Shown: positions 1-7,421 of the stretch, one piece after another
How the letters are laid out: each line of letters begins with the position of its first letter
How positions within the stretch are numbered: the stretch's first letter is position 1
Assembly: GCA_001805125.1 (NCBI GenBank)
Contig: MHEF01000108.1
Coordinates: forward strand, 40,793-50,784
DNA from: Nitrospirae bacterium RBG_13_39_12
GTDB lineage: Bacteria > Nitrospirota > Thermodesulfovibrionia > Thermodesulfovibrionales > SM23-35
Length of the DNA: 9,992 bases
Reading direction: 5' to 3'
Notes under the pieces: model-generated
Told to the model about the DNA's origin: nothing
The model's database searches: none
What the model saw: the letters and a program-made list of their open reading frames with translations, nothing else
Program-made: the position numbers and the translations under genes

Positions 1-2119
1 GGAGCATATCCGTACCCAAATCAACAGCAAGAATTTGCATGATTGTGAGCGGGAGGGGAATCCTGAACAATACGTATGCAAGATACGGAACTATTTCCGG
101 TATATTGGAAGAAAAGATATAACTGATAAATTTTCTGATGTTTTCATATACTGTTCTCCCTTCCTCAATTGCACTTACAATAGTAGCAAAATTGTCGTCC
201 AGCAATATCATGTCAGCAGCTTCTTTTGCCACATCCGTTCCTGTAATCCCCATTGCAATCCCTATATCTGCCCTCTTTAATGCAGGGGCATCATTTACTC
301 CATCACCTGTAACAGCAACCCTTTCCCCTTCCTCCATGAGAATATTGACAACCCTCAACTTGTGTTTCGGGGTCATTCTGGAAAATATGATTTCCTCATT
401 TGATAAAACTTTCCGGAGTTCCTCATCAGATAACTTAAGAAAATCCGTGCTTTCGATGACCATGGGATCTCCTCTTACAAGTCCGATTTCTTTCGCAATA
501 GCAACTGCTGTCCTTGAGCCGTCACCGGTAATCATGATTATTTTTATACCGGCTTCCCTGCATTTTCTTATTGCCTCAGGCACTTCCGGCCTCGGGGGGT
601 CCTCCAGACCGATCAAACCCAGGAAGACCATGTCTTTTTCAGCATCTTCTTTCCGTTTAATCTGTTCTTTGTTCTGAACCTTTCGGTATGCAAACGCAAT
701 AATCCGTAATCCTTCATCCATCATTGACTGATAAATAGAGGCTGTCTTGTTTCTGAGGTTTTCGTCAAAAGGCAAGATTCTCCCATCAACCATGCAGTTG
801 GTAGAAACAGCAAGAATACTTTCAGGTGCACCTTTAGTCAATACGTATGCACTTTCTTGTATCAAATGAATAGTGCTCATCCTCTTCCGTTCCGGGTCAA
901 ATGGAAACTCCTTGGTCCTTTCAATTTTTATATCACCAATGGACTTAATTGCTGTTTCATACAGTGCAACTTCGGTCGGATCACCTCTTAATTTTCCATC
1001 AACTTCTTTTGTGTTATTACAGAGAAGTGCGACTGTCAGTAAATCAGGTTCTGCTTTTACGGAATTTTCACGCTCATTGAGGGAGACTATTCTTTTCGCA
1101 GACATTCTATTCAGGGTAAGAGTTCCTGTTTTATCTGTACAGATGACCGAAACAGAGCCGAGGGTCTCGACAGATATGAGTCTTTTTATCAATGCATTTC
1201 GTCTCGACATCCTCTGACTCCCCATGGCAAGCGACAGAGTCACTGTTGGAAGCAAACCTTCAGGTACGTTGGCTACAATTATCCCGACTGCAAAGAGAAA
1301 GTTTTCCCAGAAACTCCTTCCCATAAAATGTCCTACGAAGAAAAAAACAATTCCCATGATTGTGGCTAACGTTGCAATGATTCGTGTTATTTTTACAATT
1401 TCTTTCTGAAGAGGACTCATCCCCGATGTAACTGCAACTGTAAGGTGAGCTATTCTTCCGAATTCAGTCCTCATACCTGTTGCAAAAGCCGCTCCATTGC
1501 CTGACCCGCTCACGACGGTTGTGCCTGCGAAAGCAATATTAGGGCTGTTTATAATATCTCCTGAAAACGGATCGGTTATTCTCATCACAGGATCAGACTC
1601 ACCTGTAAGCGATGCGTTATTTACTTTCAGCTCATTTGCTTCGATAAGCCTCAAATCAGCAGGGATTTTATCACCCTCTGCAACAAAAACCACATCACCT
1701 GGAACCACTTCTTGTGCACGGATCTCCTTCACCATACCCCCTCGTAACACATTCACATAAAACGGCAACAGTTTCTTCATCTCGTTGAATGCTTTTTCTG
1801 CACGGTATTCCTGAAAAAAAGTGAAAATGGCATTAATGAAAATGACTGCCACAATAGCGATGCCGAGCGTTAACATCCCTTCCCCGGGATGGAGATATTC
1901 TGAAAGAAAAGCGAGAAATGAAGCTATCCAGAGCAATATGGCAAGAAAGTGGGTAAATTGGTCAAAAAATCTTAAAACAAGAGGCCTCTTCTTTATTTCC
2001 TCGATTTCATTGTAGCCGAATTCGGTGAGCCTCCTTTTTGCTTCACTGTCAGTCAAGCCGTCTCTGGAGGTATTAAGATCGTGAAATATTTCCTCTGTGT
2101 TAAGGTTACTAATCCTCAT
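1..2119 (-). CDS. P-type cation-transporting ATPase, P2C (Na,K-ATPase-like), C-terminus beyond window
   Basis: An ATP-driven inner-membrane cation pump; 706 codons are present and the gene runs off the left edge. Seen in order: N-terminal cation-ATPase segment (about 1-60); TM1-2 (about 55-103); actuator motif LTGES (E174); TM4 motif VPEGLL (E287); phosphorylation site CTDKTGTLT (D329); nucleotide-site KGAPE (K429); MITGDG (D533); hinge TGDGVNDAP (D606, D610); TM5 SSNIPEI (S671, N672, E675); TM6 DLGTDM (D700, D704). The TM5/TM6 residues match the K+/Na+-coordinating residues of animal Na,K-ATPase (S775, N776, E779, D804, D808) rather than the SERCA pattern, so Na+ or K+ transport is favoured over Ca2+; that is inference from motifs. 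About TM7-10 are missing because of the window edge. The ATG start at 2119 lies inside the end of the Usp gene (11-bp overlap) and has no strong ribosome site of its own, so translation is probably coupled. The family call is very secure, the ion less so. Confidence 0.95.
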   Translation of the reverse strand, partial: MRISNLNTEEIFHDLNTSRDGLTDSEAKRRLTEFGYNEIEEIKKRPLVLRFFDQFTHFLAILLWIASFLAFLSEYLHPGEGMLTLGIAIVAVIFINAIFTFFQEYRAEKAFNEMKKLLPFYVNVLRGGMVKEIRAQEVVPGDVVFVAEGDKIPADLRLIEANELKVNNASLTGESDPVMRITDPFSGDIINSPNIAFAGTTVVSGSGNGAAFATGMRTEFGRIAHLTVAVTSGMSPLQKEIVKITRIIATLATIMGIVFFFVGHFMGRSFWENFLFAVGIIVANVPEGLLPTVTLSLAMGSQRMSRRNALIKRLISVETLGSVSVICTDKTGTLTLNRMSAKRIVSLNERENSVKAEPDLLTVALLCNNTKEVDGKLRGDPTEVALYETAIKSIGDIKIERTKEFPFDPERKRMSTIHLIQESAYVLTKGAPESILAVSTNCMVDGRILPFDENLRNKTASIYQSMMDEGLRIIAFAYRKVQNKEQIKRKEDAEKDMVFLGLIGLEDPPRPEVPEAIRKCREAGIKIIMITGDGSRTAVAIAKEIGLVRGDPMVIESTDFLKLSDEELRKVLSNEEIIFSRMTPKHKLRVVNILMEEGERVAVTGDGVNDAPALKRADIGIAMGITGTDVAKEAADMILLDDNFATIVSAIEEGRTVYENIRKFISYIFSSNIPEIVPYLAYVLFRIPLPLTIMQILAVDLGTDML

Positions 2120-2948
2120 GTCTTGGTTTTAGGATTATCAGATTACAGGGGGTCTCTTTTAAAAGATTCTCAACAGGACTGCTTTTTAAAAGATTGCTAA
2201 AAAGGCTTCTTTCGCTTGCACCCATAATAATAAGATCATGCCTTTTTGTGAAGGCTTCTATGGTTATGTTTCGAGCGGTTACTCCGGGTATAAGCTTCCT
2301 TTCATAAGAAATACCGTATTTCTTGAGATAATCCATGAAAACAGAAATATCATCAGGCAGTCTCTTTTCCCATTCAATAGGTGCAAGATGTACCTCGCCA
2401 TGGAAAAAGTGTTTGATTGGTTTTGTCGAATGGAAAACGATCACCTGTGAGTCGAAACACTTAGCCATATTTGAAGTAAAATAAGCCCGCTCATTGATAT
2501 TGTTAATTTTTGCTTTTAAGGGTGCAAGGATTTTCCCTGGCCGTATCTTTCCCATATGAACGACATGTACGAGAGCAACAGAACACGGGAGCTTCAAAGA
2601 TAGTTTCCGTGCAACTGTTCCGGTAAAAAACCGCTTCCTGATGTCTTCTCTTCTCGTGGATATGAAAACTATATCAAGATTTTCACGCCTTACAAATTTG
2701 TCCAGTTCGTTTAAAGGGTCCCCGCTCATTGTAGTACTCTCGACCGGGATGTCTTGTTGCTCTGCTTCATTAAACAGCCTGCTCAAAGCATCAGTTGCTT
2801 TTTTAAAATTAGATTCAGTCATGTCTTTCCCGGAAACAAAGCATATATAAAATTTGGCATTACAGGTTTTTGCAAGGTTGAGCGCATATCGCGCTGATAT
2901 CTCGGAGTTCAAATGTTCGTTAACAGTTGCAAGTATCTTCTTATACAT
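2109..2948 (-). CDS. Tandem-domain universal stress protein (UspA family)
   Basis: A 279-residue protein with two Usp folds in tandem. The first begins MYKKILATVNEHLNSE and ends near PCSVALVHVV (about 2-130). The second spans about 138-275 and ends PCNLIILK. Usp proteins are cytoplasmic and bind ATP or other nucleotides; a tandem Usp beside a transporter commonly has a regulatory or stress role. The nucleotide signature (G-x2-G-x9-G-S/T) is weak. In domain 2 IMGASERS keeps the first glycine, but the later glycines are replaced (SSPVENLL). Domain 1 keeps FTGTVARKL. ATP binding is therefore uncertain. I chose the ATG at 2948; an in-frame TTG at 2981 would add 11 residues that do not resemble a Usp N-terminus. 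No strong ribosome site precedes 2948. The stop overlaps the start of the cation ATPase by 11 bp, so the two form an operon and the Usp may sense or regulate the pump (inference). Confidence 0.9.
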   Translation of the reverse strand: MYKKILATVNEHLNSEISARYALNLAKTCNAKFYICFVSGKDMTESNFKKATDALSRLFNEAEQQDIPVESTTMSGDPLNELDKFVRRENLDIVFISTRREDIRKRFFTGTVARKLSLKLPCSVALVHVVHMGKIRPGKILAPLKAKINNINERAYFTSNMAKCFDSQVIVFHSTKPIKHFFHGEVHLAPIEWEKRLPDDISVFMDYLKKYGISYERKLIPGVTARNITIEAFTKRHDLIIMGASERSLFSNLLKSSPVENLLKETPCNLIILKPRHED

Positions 2949-3171
2949 TCCAGACAATAAAACCAATGTGTCGGGTCTCAATATTTAACATAAAGCTCAT
3001 TATTTCTCTCATTACACTAAAGAATACTAAAACAGAGCCTTTATCTTTTTCTACATCATGGAAATTTCAGGCATCTTAATTTAAAAATATTCAAGAAAAA
3101 AACCTGACCACAGTCTTTATCTTCTGACACATTAACTAAAGCTATGAGTTTCATTTAGGAAATATATTCAG

Positions 3172-3887
3172 CTACTTCCCGAAAACTGATTTCAACAGAT
3201 CTGTCACTCTTGCTGCCGGGTCAGTTCTGATCTTTTTTTCTTCCTGGCCTATCATGTAAAAAAGTCCGTCTATGGCTTTATTGGTCACATAATGGTCGAG
3301 GTTAAAAGATTCCTTTCCTACAAAAGGAATCGCTTCATATTTGCCCATCATCTCTTTATATGAGCGTGTCGCACCAACCTCGTCCATACTTGATGAGATA
3401 ATGGGCTTGAATGCGCCATAAATTTTATCATGAGTCTTTTCTTTGAAAAAATCTGTTGCAGAAGTTTCACCGCCATTGAGTATTTTTCTTGCATCTTCAA
3501 AAGTCATCTCCTTAATTGCATCAACAAAGATAGCCGCTGCTTCAGGTGCAGCCTTTTCAGCTGCCCTGTTCATGCTGAGCACAAAACCATCAACCTCTTT
3601 CTGGAATCCAACTTGCCTCAGAATATCAGCTACATTCTGGATTTTTCCGGCATAAGAATTTTAATAAACTGATTACCAAAATACCCGTCTACCCCTGATA
3701 CGTTTTTCACCGCGTTTTCAGTTCCTATAGAAAGGGCTTCCTTAAGTCCTGAGATTATATTCGTATCATCCGATTCTACCTTAGTTGAACTGCCGATCCC
3801 TTTCAATATGTCGTCAAACAATCCAGCATAACTTACAGGTATGGAAACAATGAAAAAAAATAGAACCAGGAAGAAAATCTTTTTCAT
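3172..3887 (-). pseudogene. DUF4197 secreted protein gene, interrupted by a single-base frameshift
   Basis: The first piece (3887-3630) starts at ATG behind a strong AGGAGG site. It encodes a signal peptide (lysines, a hydrophobic FFLVLFFFIVSIPV stretch, likely cleavage after SYA) and then GLFDDILKGIG. It stops shortly after LMPEK. The downstream piece continues the same family in another frame: after LMPEK the alternate frame reads IQNVADILRQVGFQ, then joins LSMNRAAEKAAPEA, IFVDAIKEMTFEDARKIL and a C-terminal AARVTDLLKSVFGK. One extra A in the five-A run of the coding strand (T-run at 3642-3646) would restore a protein of about 238 residues, the normal size for DUF4197. The function of the family is unknown; it is a predicted periplasmic protein. 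The rest looks intact, so the defect is recent, a homopolymer sequencing error, or bypassed by ribosome slippage on AAA. No operon partner is evident. Confidence 0.9.
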
Positions 3888-3922
3888 AAACTCCTCCTAT
3901 AGAAAATTATTATCCCTCTTTT

Positions 3923-3939
3923 TTAAAGTTATACTTTAA
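3923..3939. promoter_or_regulatory. Inverted repeat upstream of the DUF4197 gene
   Basis: TTAAAGT, three bases, then ACTTTAA: a perfect 7-bp inverted repeat about 36 bp upstream of the ATG at 3887. The position suits an operator. The sequence is AT-only apart from the G/C pair, so chance is a serious alternative. No regulator is suggested. Confidence 0.2.
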
Positions 3940-4101
3940 TGATAGCAATTCCTGGGGAAATGTCTACTTTATGAAAACTGCACTGGCATTATAGAAACTT
4001 GGGGATATGGGATATATCTTATTATACCCTCTTACTATCCCGCTGTGACAGGAAAATAGCTTTCCAGTGCCCTTTCTTCTCTTTCTCGTTCAATCCCTTC
4101 T

Positions 4102-4686
4102 TCATATCCCTGTTTTATCTTTGGCTAATCTTTTCCCAAGCTTATACGCTTTTTCTAAAAGGTCTGCTTTCTTCAGAATGTCACCTCTACGGCTGACTCC
4201 GGGGACAAGAATCTTCCCGATGAGTTTCATTTCCAGGTACTGGAGGCTCTTTTCAAAAAATTTAATCAATAGGTCAGCGGTTTTCGGATTTTCTTCTTCG
4301 AAAGGAACTGCAACTGCTGCCAATTTTCCTCTAATCTTCGCTCTATTTTCAGGACAGTTAAAGTAGACAAAACGGTCAATAAAACACTTCATTAAAGCAG
4401 TCGGTCCATACCAGTATACCGGCGTGCCTAAAACAATCACATCACTTTTCATAATCTTTGGATAGATCTTGTTCATATCGTCTTTCTTACTGCACTGTTT
4501 TCCTTTCCAGCAAACATGACATCCATCGCATTCACGGATACTCAAATCACCTAAAAAAAGAATTTCTGTTGTGGCTCCTTTGTCCTTTGCTCCGTCAATA
4601 ATTCTGGAAACTAAAATATGGGTATTCCCTTTTTTCCGGGGACTGCCTACCACTCCAAGTATCTTTCTTTTGGATTTACTTTTCAT
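4102..4686 (-). CDS. Iron-sulfur flavoprotein (NADPH-dependent FMN reductase-like, Isf type)
   Basis: A 194-residue cytoplasmic flavodoxin-fold protein. The N-terminal strand-loop KILGVVGSPRKKGNTHIL (about 8-25) is the FMN phosphate-binding loop of this family. It is followed by the compact cysteine cluster C53-x2-C56-x2-C59-x5-C65, the spacing of the [4Fe-4S] motif in Methanosarcina-type Isf. The sequence VIVLGTPVYWYGPTALMK (about 83-100) is the second flavin loop. Isf proteins pass electrons between low-potential donors and acceptors, including O2 or peroxide in anaerobes; a protective redox role here is inference. The ATG at 4686 is close to the family start, but the ribosome site (GAG next to the ATG) is poor. 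The gene lies 97 bp downstream of the cupin gene on the same strand. A Fur-box-like palindrome sits between them (4697-4709), so it may have its own iron-responsive control. Confidence 0.9.
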   Translation of the reverse strand: MKSKSKRKILGVVGSPRKKGNTHILVSRIIDGAKDKGATTEILFLGDLSIRECDGCHVCWKGKQCSKKDDMNKIYPKIMKSDVIVLGTPVYWYGPTALMKCFIDRFVYFNCPENRAKIRGKLAAVAVPFEEENPKTADLLIKFFEKSLQYLEMKLIGKILVPGVSRRGDILKKADLLEKAYKLGKRLAKDKTGI

Positions 4687-4696
4687 CTCTATAATT

Positions 4697-4709
4697 CATA
4701 ATGATTATG
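4697..4709. promoter_or_regulatory. 13-bp palindrome resembling a Fur box (6-1-6)
   Basis: CATAAT-G-ATTATG is a perfect 6-1-6 palindrome. It differs from the Fur core GATAAT-C-ATTATC only at the outer pair and the centre. It lies 10 bp upstream of the start of an iron-sulfur flavoprotein gene, where Fur control would make sense. No convincing -35/-10 pair was found around it, and the sequence is AT-rich, so this is a candidate only. Confidence 0.35.
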
Positions 4710-4783
4710 TGTTTTTTTAAAATATCGCTGCATTTAAAATATATGATTTCTCTCTGGTCTGTATTACCAATCATTATATTGCT

Positions 4784-5149
4784 TCATATTATTTCAGTAT
4801 CATTATGAATATATGGAGGGCAGCAGAAACACAGTATTTTTAGAGGTGTACCACCTGTATTCTGGATTTTATGTGGAGTGCCGGAAGGGATATGGACGGT
4901 ATCGCCGGGAACAACTTCGATTCTCTCATTCTCTAAAACCATCATCCCTTGTCCCTGCGTGATGTGATAAATTTCATCACTCCTTAGATGCCGGTGCAAC
5001 ATGGTTTCACCACCAACAGGAACGGCTGCTTCTGCAAGGCTCTGCTTCAAATCAGGGAATACATCCGGATGCATCAACTCGCGGATAACAGAACCGTCTT
5101 TTGTTCTGTAGGACTTAATCTTTTTGTATTCAGTTTTTTTGATCTTCAA
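4784..5149 (-). CDS. Small single-domain cupin protein
   Basis: A 121-residue cupin barrel. Motif 1 is GGETMLHRHLRSDEIYHITQ (H52, H54, E59) and motif 2 is GDTVHIPSGTPHKIQN (H93); together they supply the usual three-His/one-Glu metal site. Mono-domain cupins of this kind are annotated as sugar-isomerase-like or dioxygenase-like. The substrate cannot be read from the sequence. The C-terminal segment CFCCPPYIHNDTE has three clustered cysteines (107, 109, 110). The likely start is TTG at 5149: the segment YRTKDGSVIRELMHPD before the next Met is conserved-looking, so a start at Met26 would remove real family sequence. The TTG follows the OsmC stop by 12 bases and has no ribosome site of its own, so translation coupled to OsmC is likely. 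With OsmC and the flavoprotein it forms a redox/stress cluster. Confidence 0.88.
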   Translation of the reverse strand: MKIKKTEYKKIKSYRTKDGSVIRELMHPDVFPDLKQSLAEAAVPVGGETMLHRHLRSDEIYHITQGQGMMVLENERIEVVPGDTVHIPSGTPHKIQNTGGTPLKILCFCCPPYIHNDTEII

Positions 5150-5161
5150 TGAAATTATATA

Positions 5162-5572
5162 TCAGCTGTTTTTTACCATTGTTCTCACCTCGAATTTCGG
5201 AGGGTTGAGAATGGCCTTCTTCACAGAACATTGTTCAGCAATCTTAATCAGGGCACTATGATATTTTTCCGGAAAATCAGGAGGCACGATAATTTCGAGA
5301 ATAATCTTTTCGATGAAAGTTTTTCCATCTTCTGTCTTTCCATATTCAAGACGCTCCATAAGGGAAATATTATCCATGGGGATCTTTCTTTTCTCGCAAA
5401 AACTGAGGACAAAAAAGCCGGCGCACGTGCCGATAGAAGCAAGGAAATGGTCATAAGGAGAAGGGGCAGAGTTCTCCCCGCCGTATTTCACAGGCTGGTC
5501 TGTTTTGATGACAAACCCGTCAAACTCGGCATTAACCTTTTTGCCGCCGGGGAATGTAATCTTGATTTCTAT
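5162..5572 (-). CDS. OsmC/YhfA-like thiol peroxidase family protein with an AUA start
   Basis: OsmC-family proteins reduce organic hydroperoxides with a pair of cysteines. Both are present when counted from codon 5572: C50 in IGTCAG and C115 in EQCSVKK. The conserved core DQPVKYGGENSAPSPYDHFLASIG (about 25-48) and the C-terminal PPKFEVRT are also seen. Length is 136 residues, normal for the YhfA-like branch. The start is unusual. The family N-terminus (EIKITFPGGKKVNAEFDGF) is in frame only from an ATA codon at 5572, placed five bases after a GGGAGG ribosome site. An in-frame TGA lies just upstream, and there is no ATG/GTG/TTG before the GTG at 5491, which would delete the first beta strands. 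It is first in a probable operon with the cupin gene. The family call is secure; exact substrate and start are less so. Confidence 0.88.
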   Translation of the reverse strand: MEIKITFPGGKKVNAEFDGFVIKTDQPVKYGGENSAPSPYDHFLASIGTCAGFFVLSFCEKRKIPMDNISLMERLEYGKTEDGKTFIEKIILEIIVPPDFPEKYHSALIKIAEQCSVKKAILNPPKFEVRTMVKNS

Positions 5573-5577
5573 TTTGA

Positions 5578-5583
5578 CCTCCC
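5578..5583 (-). promoter_or_regulatory. Ribosome binding site GGGAGG that decides the OsmC start
   Basis: Coding-strand GGGAGG is followed by TCAAA and then the ATA codon at 5572. Spacing of five bases is right for initiation there and far too distant for the GTG at 5491. This is the main evidence that translation starts at the AUA. Confidence 0.7.
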
Positions 5584-5610
5584 TTCAGTCAGAACAATTT
5601 GAGACTTATT

Positions 5611-5616
5611 ATTATA
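5611..5616 (-). promoter_or_regulatory. Candidate -10 box for the osmC-cupin operon
   Basis: A perfect TATAAT on the minus strand, preceded directly by TG, about 38 bp upstream of the OsmC start. No good -35 hexamer lies 16-18 bp further up. It could be an extended -10-like promoter, but AT-richness makes chance matches common. Confidence 0.3.
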
Positions 5617-5690
5617 CATCGAGAGCAATAAATATTTTTCGGTTCATGGCAAGTAATAAGCTGCTTAATATTTTTTTAATAAAACAAGCG

Positions 5691-5733
5691 ATACAAGAGG
5701 GAAAAGGGTTAAATATTTCCCGGCATCTTGTAT
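5691..5733. repeat. Interrupted inverted repeat (14-bp stem) in the osmC upstream region
   Basis: ATACAAGA plus GGGAAA on the left pairs with TTTCCC, a four-base GGCA bulge, then TCTTGTAT on the right, around an 11-base loop. It lies 36 bp past the stop of the propeller gene and about 120 bp before OsmC, so it could act as a terminator for the former. The T-rich stretch after it on the minus strand is not immediate, so the terminator reading is weak. It overlaps the dispersed element at 5697-5753. Confidence 0.4.
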
Positions 5734-5753
5734 ATTTAAAAAAATGGGATGTG
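5697..5753. repeat. Dispersed intergenic element, copy 1
   Basis: Hand alignment with 8848-8904 gives 46 identical of 57 bases without gaps, including the 18-base run GAAAAGGGTTAAATATTT and then nearly CCGG-ATCTT-TAT. In one plus-strand frame both copies encode KRVKYFP. Start codons are poor and the surrounding frames are short, so I treat it as a DNA or RNA element rather than a gene. Confidence 0.6.
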
Positions 5754-5768
5754 GGGAAAGTTTATTTT

Positions 5769-7391
5769 TTATCTATTGATTTGCGTCTGAATTCTATACT
5801 GTAAAACTTTGCCTGCACAACCAATAAGCAATACTTCTACATTTGGTTTATCTATTACCAGCGCTGCAATTGAAGCACAAGCGTCTGGAAGTATTTCCTG
5901 ATAAACAAGTTTTTTATTGGAATCGTACAAGTATAGAATAGATCTTTCCCAGTTTGAAAATTCAACAATTACTGCAAAATATTCAGATTTGTCACTTTTT
6001 ATTTTAACAGGTGTTCCTCTGGCATGCCCGAGTGTGCCACATTTTGGTGCATCGAATTGTGCTACAGTTCTACCACTAAAATCAAAAAGCCAAATTATAT
6101 CATCTTCAGAAAGCAAAATATATTCTCTGTCTTTTTTGCCTGGCCATCTTGATATTGAGAAATCAGAAAAATAAGGGGATGGCCTTTTTTCGCTGACAAT
6201 ATTACCTTGTCCGTCCCTTATTCTAACTTGGCCTGCTGCATTGCTATGCACTATTTCAAGATTTCCGTCATCATTCGTATCAATCATTTCAACATGCCAT
6301 ACATTGCCATCAGGGTTACTCCACTTTTTCTTGCCATTTCTATCAAGAAGATGTACTCCGCCACCACCGTTAAAACCAACGACAAACTCTTTTATTCCAT
6401 CTCCATCAATATCTCCTGCAGCCATATCGTCAACCCCCGACTCTCCACTATATGTCCAAACAATATTTCCATTATGATCAATTAGTGCCGCATCACTACA
6501 CCAAGCCCCTCTGTTGATAAACTCACAAATACCATCACCATCCACATCAACAATATCAACATGATAAAACTTTTTGCCAAAAACAACAGACGATTTTATA
6601 CTAAAATTTTTGTCCAAAAATATGGCTCCTTTAGTTCCTGCAATTGCTAGTTCTAACCCTGGACTCGGATCAAGTTCTCCAGAAACAATATCTGAAACAT
6701 CTCCTATTTGATTAGCTCTTAAAAATATATCTGAAAATATACTTTTTGAAATAAATCCAGACCCTTTTAGAACAGCAGGGTTCTTTAAATCAGAAGGCAT
6801 TTTTAAAACCACTTTTGGGAAGTATCTGAAGAAAAAGAATATTACTATGATTGCAAGTATAATGATACTCCCAATGGCAATAGAACAACCAATTAATATT
6901 CTTTTCTTATTTTTTCGTTTTTCACTTCCATAAATTACATTCTCATTATCCTTCTTAGGATTAAACATTCTTACATATCCACCAATCAAGGCAAATGGTA
7001 TAGTAAGGAGCAATGAAGCTATTTGGGACCAATCCAGTGTAGTCATCTCAGGCATTATCAGTAAAAATAATATTCCTGTTAACACAGATAAAATTCCTGT
7101 TATAAATGAATGTTTCAATTCAGAGATTTTTGCAATGCGAGCGGCCAGATATCCTCCAAAGGCACTAAAGAAAAGCCCATTTAAAAGCAACACGATTTTA
7201 AAGACAGTAAAATTAGAGAATTTCTCCCCGATTTCTTCAGGACTAACCACAGATGTAGCGATAATAATTCCAGCAATAATACCAATTAGCACTCCAATAA
7301 TCGTCGTACCTATAATGTCAACAAGCAACCCAATAATTACTGCCTTTAAACTGAACCTTCTTTTATCTTCCAACAAATTTCTCTCTGACAT
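5769..7391 (-). CDS. Membrane protein with N-terminal TM bundle and C-terminal FG-GAP/VCBS-like beta-propeller
   Basis: A 540-residue protein I cannot assign to a named family. The N-terminal part holds about four hydrophobic helices (around 15-47, 62-85, 93-113 and 122-142). A charged linker is followed by a fifth long helix (about 164-190) rich in I and F. The remainder (about 195-540) is soluble, with repeated beta-propeller blades. Calcium-binding DxDxDG loops are visible at 282-290 (DVDGDGICE), 327-335 (DIDGDGIKE) and, in variant form, 371-379 (DTNDDGNLE). Later blades (about 390-540) lack the loop. FG-GAP/VCBS propellers usually face outside and mediate binding, so an exported sensor or adhesion role is possible (inference). 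The ATG at 7391 has AAGG about nine bases upstream. A zinc-knuckle mini-ORF ends 30 bases before it and may share its transcript. The gene looks more AT-rich than its neighbours, which may indicate transfer. Confidence 0.85.
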   Translation of the reverse strand: MSERNLLEDKRRFSLKAVIIGLLVDIIGTTIIGVLIGIIAGIIIATSVVSPEEIGEKFSNFTVFKIVLLLNGLFFSAFGGYLAARIAKISELKHSFITGILSVLTGILFLLIMPEMTTLDWSQIASLLLTIPFALIGGYVRMFNPKKDNENVIYGSEKRKNKKRILIGCSIAIGSIIILAIIVIFFFFRYFPKVVLKMPSDLKNPAVLKGSGFISKSIFSDIFLRANQIGDVSDIVSGELDPSPGLELAIAGTKGAIFLDKNFSIKSSVVFGKKFYHVDIVDVDGDGICEFINRGAWCSDAALIDHNGNIVWTYSGESGVDDMAAGDIDGDGIKEFVVGFNGGGGVHLLDRNGKKKWSNPDGNVWHVEMIDTNDDGNLEIVHSNAAGQVRIRDGQGNIVSEKRPSPYFSDFSISRWPGKKDREYILLSEDDIIWLFDFSGRTVAQFDAPKCGTLGHARGTPVKIKSDKSEYFAVIVEFSNWERSILYLYDSNKKLVYQEILPDACASIAALVIDKPNVEVLLIGCAGKVLQYRIQTQINR

Positions 7392-7421
7392 TATTTGCTA
7401 CCTTTTAAGGATGATGTTATT

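Noticed and set aside
138..677. 179-codon plus-strand ORF opposite the ATPase gene
   Set aside because: It is the antisense reading of a highly conserved pump; it has no family features, and the minus-strand motifs are decisive.
2941..3000. 19-codon minus-strand ORF (start MSFMLNIETRHIG) whose stop overlaps the Usp start by eight bases
   Set aside because: A moderate GAGAG ribosome site and the overlap suggest a coupling leader, but nothing in the peptide supports it and such short frames are common.
3085..3120. T-run on the minus strand after a small GACTGTGGTC hairpin, possible terminator of the DUF4197 gene
   Set aside because: The stem is only three base pairs, too weak to call a terminator.
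4020..4085. Small hairpins (GGAAA/TTTCC and GGGTATA/TATATCCC) after the flavoprotein gene
   Set aside because: Short imperfect stems without a T-run on the minus strand; not supportable as a terminator.
5505..5804. 99-codon plus-strand ORF across the osmC upstream region
   Set aside because: It runs antisense over OsmC and the propeller stop, has no ribosome site, and uses a different frame from the KRVKYFP reading of the dispersed element.
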